Part shown: positions 15,573 to 20,548 of the stretch, one piece after another | Layout of the letters: the number at the start of each line of letters is the position of its first letter | Numbering within the stretch: position 1 is the first letter of the stretch | NCBI GenBank assembly: GCA_050954885.1 | Contig: JBPBPI010000223.1 | Location: 1 to 20,548 of the forward strand | Direction of reading: 5' to 3' | Source of the DNA: JBPBPI01 sp050954885 | GTDB taxonomy: Bacteria; Pseudomonadota; Alphaproteobacteria; Caedimonadales; Caedimonadaceae | Length of the DNA stretch: 20,548 bases | Translations under genes and position numbers: made by a program | The notes under the pieces: generated by a model | Told to the model about the DNA's origin: nothing | Database searches by the model: none | The model's input: only the letters and a program-made list of their open reading frames with translations

Positions 15573-15688
15573 CTTGTGGGATTGTGGGCAGAGGCAAGAG
15601 GGTGTGGAGAACTCTGCCTTAAAAGTTCGCAGAACTTTGAGTTCTCCATGCCTTGAAGCCGGTGCGTTAGCACTGTCCATCAAGTCCA
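15573..15688 (+). repeat. Structured unit 2: CTTGTGGG pair, nested hairpin, TGTCCATCAA
   Basis: It opens with CTTGTGGGATTGTGGGCAGAGG (15573-15594), matching unit 1 base for base over most of its length, and closes with TGTCCATCAAGTCCA (15674-15688). Between them is a nested hairpin: outer arms GGAGAACTC (15606-15614) and GAGTTCTCC (15639-15647), inner arms AAAGTTC and GAACTTT around GCA. TGGGCAG near the start can pair with CTGTCCA near the end, as TGGGCAAAAG pairs with CTTTTGTCCA in unit 1. Confidence 0.65.
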
Positions 15689-15795
15689 TCAGCTTAAGTT
15701 TGTTTTGTGTTTTAGGTGGTTAAAAGATCAAAAAAGAGGGTTATCCACATATTAGCTGCCATACTTCATGAATAAGATGTTTTAAACTTCATGAT

Positions 15796-15812
15796 GGTGT
15801 ACCAAAGTCCAC
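15796..15812 (+). repeat. Iteron B, copy 1
   Basis: 17-bp GGTGTACCAAAGTCCAC, identical to 15820-15836. Compared with iteron A, the block at positions 5-8 and position 14 are changed and the rest is the same. Confidence 0.85.
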
Positions 15813-15819
15813 TCTTTTT

Positions 15820-15836
15820 GGTGTACCAAAGTCCAC
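15820..15836 (+). repeat. Iteron B, copy 2
   Basis: Exact second copy of GGTGTACCAAAGTCCAC after a 7-nt T-rich spacer. Confidence 0.85.
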
Positions 15837-15925
15837 TAATAACTTTCTTTATCCTCAGCTTTTAAACATGTTGGGGATAACTTAAAATTGATGCGACAAT
15901 GCTGCTCATTGAAGCCTTACGGTAG

Positions 15926-16348
15926 TTACGACACATCCTTGCTGAACAGACGACGCCATGAAGATGTTTTTTGAGCTTGACGTGTTCCCAACAGTTGCTT
16001 TGTTTGTTCTTGAGTGACAGCGAGTAAGATTTCTTTTTCTTTGTGAGATTGTACCAGTTGATTTTCAAAGAAGTTAATTTTTTCTTTAAGATATTCAATA
16101 TCGTTTCGTAATCCAGAAATAACAGTTTCTGCCAAGACGTTTTGTTCTGTCGTTGTCTTTGTCTTTGAGGCTTTTTTTACAAAGTTGCAAATGTCTTTTG
16201 GAAAAACTCTCGTCAGTTCACTTGCCTCAACACCTAGTTTTCCATTTTCTGACTTTGTAAACGATAGAATGCCTTTTTCTCTCATAGAGTACAATTTTGA
16301 TCGAGAAACACCGACACGTTTTGCCGCCTGAATAACACTTAAAATCAT
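15926..16348 (-). CDS. HTH/coiled-coil DNA-binding protein of the second replicon
   Basis: 140 residues. The N-terminus MILSVIQAAKRVGVSRSKLY is a MerR/excisionase-like helix-turn-helix, followed by a wing-like stretch (GILSFTKSENGKLGVEASEL). A long coiled coil follows (about 75-120, with LRNDIEYLKEKINFFENQL). The end is TSSWRRLFSK. This layout resembles small DNA-binding proteins coded next to rep genes on many plasmids (HTH, coiled coil, aromatic tail). It lies between iteron set B and the divergent rep operon and reads toward the iterons. A role in replication control or iteron binding is likely but inferred. A -35 TTGACA lies upstream (16425-16420). Confidence 0.75.
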   Translation of the reverse strand: MILSVIQAAKRVGVSRSKLYSMREKGILSFTKSENGKLGVEASELTRVFPKDICNFVKKASKTKTTTEQNVLAETVISGLRNDIEYLKEKINFFENQLVQSHKEKEILLAVTQEQTKQLLGTRQAQKTSSWRRLFSKDVS

Positions 16349-16395
16349 GGTATGTCTCTCTATGTTTTTGATGCCCGAATTTTTGTTTTTAAATA

Positions 16396-16425
16396 TTTTT
16401 AGAACGTTTATAAAAACATTGTCAA
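16396..16425 (-). promoter_or_regulatory. Candidate promoter of the HTH gene
   Basis: On the minus strand TTGACA (16425-16420), an 18-nt spacer and TAAAAA (16401-16396): a perfect -35 and a weak -10 in a very AT-rich stretch, about 48 nt before the start codon. Confidence 0.45.
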
Positions 16426-16518
16426 TAAAGAAGTTTTGAACTTATATTTTTGGAAAAGAGAAAGATACGACTCTTTCTTTTTTAGACTTGCAACCTTACT
16501 TTAGATGTTCTAGAGTTT

Positions 16519-16620
16519 GAATGAGGTCACATGCAATTGTGGTCGTGACCTCATCGCGCTGTGCAAGTACGAGAAATACCTACACAGAGCTCACCACTTG
16601 ACAACGAATGAGGTTGAAAA
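16519..16620 (+). promoter_or_regulatory. Hairpin and possible ribosome-site switch ahead of the rep2 operon
   Basis: A strong stem, ATGAGGTCAC (16521-16530) with GTGACCTCAT (16545-16554), has a 14-nt loop. The left arm GAATGAGGT (16519-16527) is repeated exactly at 16606-16614, where it is the ribosome site of the 93-residue gene (ATG at 16621). The right arm ACCTCAT (16548-16554) can therefore pair either with its own left arm or with the ribosome site. This is the pattern of an RNA switch for translation, and rep2 is coupled to the 93-residue gene. The stem is seen in the sequence; the switching is inference. Confidence 0.6.
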
Positions 16621-16902
16621 ATGGCTAATGTCAACATAGCTCAACACGAGCAATTACTCAAATCTTTAGAACATGCTCTCAAAGAAATTGGCGATCTGCA
16701 CAAACACATGCATAACATCTTAGACGTTATGCAAATCAACGTGCATCAAGCCTGTCATGATCTTAATGTCTCCTGGTCACAAGTTGTGAATCTGTTTGTG
16801 ATCGTTGACCAATTAAGGTCAACTCATCTTGAATCGAAGGTCACGAAACGTTATTTTGATGAAGATGTGCAGCAGATGATGGCGAATGGAGAACGCACAT
16901 GA
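16621..16902 (+). CDS. Unknown 93-residue protein, translationally coupled to rep2
   Basis: I do not recognise this protein. It looks all-helical (LLKSLEHALKEIGDLHKHMHNIL, then VSWSQVVNLFVIVDQLRST), is His-rich near residues 28-44, and has no membrane segment or signal. It has a good ribosome site (GAGG, 7 nt before ATG). The stop overlaps the second rep gene as ATGA (16899-16902), so rep translation probably depends on it. That suggests a copy-control or initiator-partner role. The first rep gene has no such partner. Confidence 0.75.
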   Translation: MANVNIAQHEQLLKSLEHALKEIGDLHKHMHNILDVMQINVHQACHDLNVSWSQVVNLFVIVDQLRSTHLESKVTKRYFDEDVQQMMANGERT

Positions 16903-17846
16903 ACCGAAAGTCAGCGTTCGCTAAAAAACTTGGTGATGTTCTTCCGCGCATTCCAAAGCCCAAATCTAAAGCCAAAGCCAAAGCCAAAGCCAAAGATATG
17001 GTGCCTGCCTTATCCAAACGTCAAAGTCAACTTATTAACTTGGCAGGTGCTGTGACCGAACAAACGCCAGAAGAGGCCGATGAACTTGGTTTCATGTCAA
17101 GATTGCTCATTATGGTCAATCTACCTTACAGAGAGCTGGCAGATGATAGAAAAGTATGGATTAGACGAAATGGTAAAATCTCCATTGTTGTCGCTGCGGC
17201 TTACGACAAAGATGGCATAAGTTTAGGGATTCCTTACGGGGCATACCCTCGACTTATTCTCGCGTATCTCGTGACTCAAGCGGTCAAAACCGAATCACCT
17301 ATCATTTATCTCGGTAAAAGCTTTTCTCAATTTCTGACTTTACTGAATGTTAAGAAAGGGGGCAAAACTTATAAACAAATTAATAAACAGATTAAACGAA
17401 CGCTTTCTGCCTCGTTTTCTTGGATATACGAAACTAATAACACTCAATCTCGAACCAATATTCAAGTCTCTCATCAATCGAATTTGTGGTGGGATGAAAA
17501 AGACCCTGACCAGCAGTCTTTATGGGAAAATTATATCAAACTCAATACAGACTTTTTCAATGAAATTATCCGTCATGCTGTTCCTTTAGATTTACGGGTC
17601 TTAGGTATTCTTAAAAACTCACCCCTAGGGCTTGATCTTTATATGTTTATCTCATGGCGTGTTTACAAGATTGACAAACCTGTGTTCATCAGTTGGGCAA
17701 GCCTTCAACAGCAACTGGGAGGGCAATATGCTGACCTCAAGGAATTTTCTAGAAAATGCCGCATGCATATTAATCACATTCAAACTCTTCGACCTGACTT
17801 AAATATCAATTTTGTGAAAGGCAGGCTTTGCTTGAAACCTACCTGA
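16899..17846 (+). CDS. repA: RepA-type plasmid replication initiator, copy 2
   Basis: 315 residues, paralogous to the Rep at 11333-12250. The block EEADELGFMSRLL, PYGAYPRLILAYLVTQAVKT, GKSFSQF, KRTLSASF, TNIQVSHQS, FFNEIIRHAVPLDLRVL and QQLGGQYADLK is shared, and identity overall is near 70% by eye. The N-terminus differs: it is longer and carries a Lys-Ala run coded by four perfect AAAGCC repeats (16968-16991). The C-terminus ends at CLKPT, lacking the FYQN tail of copy 1. The start is ATGA-coupled to the upstream gene. Its cognate site is presumably iteron set B, about 1.06 kb upstream on the far side of the HTH gene. The reading frame is intact. Confidence 0.88.
   Translation: MNRKSAFAKKLGDVLPRIPKPKSKAKAKAKAKDMVPALSKRQSQLINLAGAVTEQTPEEADELGFMSRLLIMVNLPYRELADDRKVWIRRNGKISIVVAAAYDKDGISLGIPYGAYPRLILAYLVTQAVKTESPIIYLGKSFSQFLTLLNVKKGGKTYKQINKQIKRTLSASFSWIYETNNTQSRTNIQVSHQSNLWWDEKDPDQQSLWENYIKLNTDFFNEIIRHAVPLDLRVLGILKNSPLGLDLYMFISWRVYKIDKPVFISWASLQQQLGGQYADLKEFSRKCRMHINHIQTLRPDLNINFVKGRLCLKPT
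16968..16991 (+). repeat. AAAGCC hexamer repeat, four copies, inside rep2
   Basis: Four perfect tandem AAAGCC units followed by a partial AAAG. They code for alternating Lys and Ala. Length changes by slippage would keep the frame and alter the basic N-terminal arm. Confidence 0.9.
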
Positions 17847-18124
17847 GCTGTGTTTGACTATTAAACTAAGTTAAATTATGTAAAGGCTGCTTCATATAGC
17901 TCACTAGGGTTGTCGTATTTAGCTTAGCTCATATAAGTTGTTATTATCTAATTTGAGCCATGTGATTATGCTAGGTTTATTGAAGTATGCTCATGAAAAA
18001 AATAGCCTGGATTTAATCACAGACAAAAAAAGAAATATGTATAAAAAATTATTTTTGATATTATTAATTTTATAAGCTAAATTAAATAAATTATTTATAA
18101 ATATTTACACAACAAGAGAAAAAA
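17847..18124. other. AT-rich spacer between rep2 and the secreted-protein gene
   Basis: 278 bp with no gene. TGTGATT and AATCACA form a 7-bp inverted repeat far apart (around 17960 and 18020). I see no clear terminator or promoter. Base composition falls sharply after about 18000, marking the border of the low-GC cargo. Confidence 0.5.
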
Positions 18125-19411
18125 ATGTCAGTAATAAAATACTTAAGTTTTTTAATAATTCTTCAACTCTCTTTTACAGTTTTTGCAAGTAATATAGAGG
18201 AGAGTACCAGTTCCAATTCTTTAACACCTATTCAAAGAATTTCCAAACAATTAATTGAAGATCTAGATAGACTGGGCAGTCTCTCTTTAAAGACAAAAGA
18301 TAAAATAAGTCTAGCAAAAAAAATACAAGCAGACTTTGTAGAAAGCGCACCTCTTCTTTCTAATGATTTTTCTATTTTACAGAAAATTACTTCTCATCAT
18401 CAATATGAAACAATAAAGCAATATATTAATGCTAGTTTAAACAATCTTAAATTAGTTTCAGAAGAATATTTTAGACATCACTACGCTAAAAATGGTTTTA
18501 CTACTGAAAAAGTCAATTTTCTTAACAAAAATGACGGTGATCAAACGGGAGCTAGAATGATTATTTCTCTAGTAAAAAATGATACTGAAGAAAAATTAGA
18601 CAAAACTTATTATATTAAAACTCATCAAGAAGGTTCTCAGGGTAATAGAACAAGCTCTTCAATTTTAGATCCTAAAGAAGTGTTCATTTATAAGTTATTT
18701 GAATTAATAAAAGTAGGTCCAAAAGCACATTTTTTTAGTAGTCATCTATCAGGAACTGGTGTCTATATAGCAACACAAGATGCTGGATTTACTAAAAAAA
18801 CTAATAAAAGAAGTACCACTTCTTTTGAAACATTTGACAAATTTACTCAAGATTATGTACAAAATGTTTTGGCTTCTTCTACTCATAAACAACTTTCTCC
18901 AGAGCAAAAAGAAATTATTGATAAAGATAAACTTTTATTAAAAAATATTTCTACAGCAGATTTACTTGCAAGAATATTTAGATTAACTGATCTTACAACA
19001 AACTTAAGTAATTACGGTTTTAAAATTAAGGCTGAGGAACCTAGAAGAAAATTAAAGGTTATAGACTTTAGAGTCGTTACAGATGCTTCATATAGTCCCC
19101 CAGGACTATATGAAGGATTTAAAGAAGGTAACGGCTTATTCAATTACGCATTTAATAATTTGTTACTATATATTTTAAAAGAGAGAAATTTAGAAAATAG
19201 AAAGGCGATTGCTAAAGAAATCTTAGAAGAATTGGAATCTCGAAGAGAATTACCATCTAAAATTGAAGAAGCTTTAAGTTTTACAAAACTTTTTTGCCAA
19301 GATAGTCAAATTGGTGTCAGTTCAAAAATTTTGAAAAATGATTTAGAAACATATGCCCTTCAAACTTTAAATAATTTTAACAACTTAAAGATCTCAGCAG
19401 CAAGTGACTGA
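18125..19411 (+). CDS. Exported protein of unknown function, low GC
   Basis: 428 residues; I recognise no family. The N-terminus MSVIKYLSFLIILQLSFTVFA is a typical signal peptide, cleaved near residue 22, so the protein leaves the cytoplasm. Helical and charged to about 130, it then has a region with faint protein/lipid-kinase spacing: TYYIKTH (Lys165), DPKEVFIYKLFELI (Glu185), GVYIATQDAG, LTDLTTNLSNYGF (Asp289, Asn293/296) and LKVIDFRV (Asp314). This could be a diverged kinase-like fold or chance. Base use differs strongly from the backbone: sampled 60-base lines have 12, 14 and 20 G+C, against 26 in virB8. That suggests recent acquisition. It is a candidate effector or surface factor. Confidence 0.7.
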   Translation: MSVIKYLSFLIILQLSFTVFASNIEESTSSNSLTPIQRISKQLIEDLDRLGSLSLKTKDKISLAKKIQADFVESAPLLSNDFSILQKITSHHQYETIKQYINASLNNLKLVSEEYFRHHYAKNGFTTEKVNFLNKNDGDQTGARMIISLVKNDTEEKLDKTYYIKTHQEGSQGNRTSSSILDPKEVFIYKLFELIKVGPKAHFFSSHLSGTGVYIATQDAGFTKKTNKRSTTSFETFDKFTQDYVQNVLASSTHKQLSPEQKEIIDKDKLLLKNISTADLLARIFRLTDLTTNLSNYGFKIKAEEPRRKLKVIDFRVVTDASYSPPGLYEGFKEGNGLFNYAFNNLLLYILKERNLENRKAIAKEILEELESRRELPSKIEEALSFTKLFCQDSQIGVSSKILKNDLETYALQTLNNFNNLKISAASD

Positions 19412-19417
19412 GATTTT
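19391..19417 (+). terminator. Hairpin terminator candidate after the exported-protein gene
   Basis: ATCTCAG (19391-19397) and CTGAGAT (19408-19414), a 10-nt loop and then TTTT. The stem spans the stop codon of the upstream gene. The short T-run makes it a modest terminator. Confidence 0.45.
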
Positions 19418-19568
19418 AGCAACATTAAATATAATTTATGTATATTTTAAGTACACCCAAATAGGACAATACTTAACGAACAGAATTACATCAAATAAGT
19501 GTTTATTTTAGGTATAATTGTTGTTAATATACAGAAATTATACTAAGCACACTTAAAAAAGACATTTT

Positions 19569-20423
19569 ATGACAGACAAACCGCTCATTAGCTTTGACTA
19601 TGCCATCAAATACCTTCTCAAGGACAAAGGTAATTACGATATTGTCGAAAGCTTCATTTCAGCCTTACTCAAATCACAAGGGTACAAGGACGTCAAAATT
19701 GTTACTTTGTTAGATACAGAAAGTAATAAAGAAAACAAGAAAAGTCGAAGGAGCTTAGCTGATCTCATTGTAGAAGATGAAGAAAAGCGTAAATACATTG
19801 TTGAGATTGAGCGCAACCTGCAACCTTCTTTTATTCATAAAGCTTGTTTTAACACATCACGTCTCATCGTTGATAATCTGGCGGAGCGTGTTGACTTCAC
19901 CGAGATTGTTAAAGTCTTTCACATCTCTATCTTGTATTTTCCTGTTGGCCATGGTGCTGTTCATCATGGACAAACGATTATCAAAGATATTGAAACTCAT
20001 GAACGGCTAACGGTCCATATTAAGAATCCAAAGACAGATATTACAGTTGATGCCACAGACATTTTGCCAGAATACTTCTTCATCTCTGTTCCGTTGTTTA
20101 ATGATCGTCTAGAAAAAGAAATCGATGACTGGTTGTATATCATGAAACACGATACAGTACCTGAGACATTTCATTCGCCTTATATGCAGAAAGTCGCGGA
20201 GAAGCTCAGCATTCTCAAGATGACACCAGAAGAGCGGGACAGCTACTACTATTACATGAAGCAAGTTTATAATGACCGTGACCAGCTTCAAGCAGCAGAA
20301 AATAAAGGTAGAGAAGAAGGCTTACAAGAAATTGCAAAGAAATTGATTAAAAAAGGTATGTCGCCTCAAGAAGTCTGCGAATTAACAGGACTTTCTGTTG
20401 AGCAATTGACGTCCTCTCTTTAA
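19569..20423 (+). CDS. Rpn-family (PD-(D/E)XK) nuclease-like / putative transposase protein
   Basis: 284 residues. The N-terminus SFDYAIKYLLKDKGNYDIVESFISALL and the catalytic block ADLIVEDEEKRKYIVEIER match the Rpn/PDDEXK_2 family, whose members promote RecA-independent recombination. Asp65 and Glu79 are in place; the usual Gln of the E-x-Q motif is Glu81 here. The C-terminus GREEGLQEIAKKLIKKGMSPQEVCELTGLSVEQL is the typical Rpn tail. Base composition is like the backbone (27 G+C in a sampled 60 bases), not like its low-GC neighbour. A TATAAT lies at 19513-19518 without a clear -35. The stop overlaps the stop of the convergent lipoprotein gene by 4 nt. No inverted repeats typical of an insertion sequence flank it. 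Confidence 0.88.
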   Translation: MTDKPLISFDYAIKYLLKDKGNYDIVESFISALLKSQGYKDVKIVTLLDTESNKENKKSRRSLADLIVEDEEKRKYIVEIERNLQPSFIHKACFNTSRLIVDNLAERVDFTEIVKVFHISILYFPVGHGAVHHGQTIIKDIETHERLTVHIKNPKTDITVDATDILPEYFFISVPLFNDRLEKEIDDWLYIMKHDTVPETFHSPYMQKVAEKLSILKMTPEERDSYYYYMKQVYNDRDQLQAAENKGREEGLQEIAKKLIKKGMSPQEVCELTGLSVEQLTSSL

Positions 20424-20548
20424 GACTCTTGCTCATGGCCAAACTTCACACAATCCAAAATGACTTGAGGCTGTTGATCACTATTCTCAACCACCAACAA
20501 TTCAACGGGTGTTGCAATACCATATTTTCTCAAGTCTGCTTGTAGCTT
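20420..20548 (-). CDS. T4SS-associated lipoprotein, 3' part (same gene as 1-391)
   Basis: This is the 3' end of the lipoprotein gene that starts at 391. Bases 20452-20548 duplicate 1-97, and 20420-20451 hold the unique last codons: after VENSDQQPQVILD it reads CVKFGHEQES and stops (TAA, 20422-20420). The stop overlaps by 4 nt the stop of the convergent Rpn-like gene (TAA at 20421-20423), so the two transcripts must run into each other. Confidence 0.8.
   Translation of the reverse strand, partial: KLQADLRKYGIATPVELLVVENSDQQPQVILDCVKFGHEQES
20452..20548. repeat. Terminal direct repeat, right copy (circular overlap)
   Basis: Exact copy of 1-97. It should be trimmed once when the circle is closed. 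Confidence 0.95.

Larger units (their letters stand above)
14764..15725. other. Gene-free, hairpin-rich and repeat-rich region
   Basis: About 960 bp without a credible gene. It contains GCGTTTAAA twice (within 14812-14831), a small hairpin ATCCC-ATAA-GGGAT (14944-14957), a diverged direct repeat (14834-14864 and 15179-15208), TTCAAGGCATG three times (two direct, one inverted), and a group of strong hairpins at 15304-15688. The section from about 15430 to 15700 looks richer in G and C than its flanks. It lies on the leading side of oriT and directly before the second origin-like region. The open frames across it are proline-rich or lack ribosome sites and look spurious. Confidence 0.75.
15726..15890. 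other. Origin-like region 2 (oriV candidate)
   Basis: This region has the same build as region 1 at 11165-11340: a perfect DnaA box TTATCCACA (15741-15749), CTTCATGA twice (15764-15771, 15787-15794), then a 17-bp iteron twice (15796-15812, 15820-15836; period 24), and a similar AT-rich right flank containing CCTCAG and CATGTTG. Flanks and DnaA box are alike, but the iteron is GGTGTACCAAAGTCCAC, which differs at 5 of 17 positions. It lies next to the HTH gene whose far side carries the second rep gene. Confidence 0.75.

Noticed and set aside
15283..15673. Two minus-strand open frames (104 and 78 residues) and one plus-strand frame near 15538-15723 in the hairpin region
   Set aside because: They overlap one another in different frames, lack ribosome sites, have odd composition (Pro/Ser/Arg-rich) and lie on strong inverted repeats. 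They are best explained by the raised GC of the structured DNA.
15862..16098. 78-residue minus-strand frame overlapping the HTH gene
   Set aside because: Shadow frame of the HTH/coiled-coil gene, Lys-rich by frame effect only, without its own start signals.
16444..16486. Terminator-like AAAGAG/CTCTTT stem with a T-run on the plus strand
   Set aside because: The stem is A/T-rich and weak, and no plus-strand gene lies upstream that it could terminate.
19569..20423. The Rpn-like gene as part of an insertion sequence
   Set aside because: No terminal inverted repeats or target-site duplication are visible around it, and Rpn proteins are usually single genes.

Overview
The window is a complete circular conjugative plasmid, opened at an arbitrary point. 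The first 97 bases (1-97) are repeated exactly at the end (20452-20548), so the circle is 20,451 bp. The opening falls inside one gene, the lipoprotein that ends the secretion operon. The host is not shown directly. Moderate GC in the backbone, a P-type (VirB/VirD4) secretion system, an EexN-type exclusion lipoprotein, an Rpn/PD-(D/E)XK protein and a very AT-rich secreted orphan protein fit an intracellular or amoeba-associated proteobacterium. I favour an alphaproteobacterium of the Holosporales/Rickettsiales kind, but this is inference; a gammaproteobacterium such as a Legionella or Coxiella relative is not excluded.

Layout. (1) From 11019 leftward through position 1 and round the junction to 20420, one tightly packed minus-strand operon encodes VirB2, B3, B4, B5, an EexN-like lipoprotein, B6, a very short VirB7 lipoprotein, B8, B9, B10, B11, VirD4 and a last lipoprotein. 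Most stop/start pairs overlap. There is no VirB1 transglycosylase. (2) 11020-11332 is a replication-origin-like region: DnaA box, two CTTCATGA repeats and two 17-bp iterons. (3) 11333-14036 (minus) carries a RepA-type initiator, a VirD2/MobA-like relaxase and a MobC/TraJ-like accessory protein, followed by an oriT with an IncP-type nic motif at about 14186/14187. (4) 14237-14763 holds a strong promoter and a small membrane protein, read away from oriT. (5) 14764-15725 has no credible gene but is rich in hairpins and repeated units. (6) 15726-15890 is a second origin-like region built exactly like the first but with different iterons. It is followed by an HTH/coiled-coil gene (minus) and a divergent pair: a 93-residue protein and a second RepA. 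(7) 18125-20423 is cargo: a low-GC secreted protein of unknown function and an Rpn-family nuclease-like protein that converges on the secretion operon.

How it works together. VirB2-B11 build the envelope channel and pilus. VirD4 couples it to the relaxosome (relaxase plus MobC-like protein at oriT), and EexN probably blocks redundant entry. The two Rep/iteron modules lie in direct orientation, 4,550 bp apart. They bracket a self-contained rep+mob+oriT unit, as if a small mobilizable plasmid and a secretion-system plasmid had fused.

The most unusual points are the paired replicons with differently specified iterons, the C-terminal tail shared by VirB5 and EexN, the structured DNA on the leading side of oriT, a possible RNA switch over the ribosome binding site ahead of the second rep gene, and the AT-rich secreted protein with faint kinase-like motifs. 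No partition or toxin-antitoxin genes were recognised.
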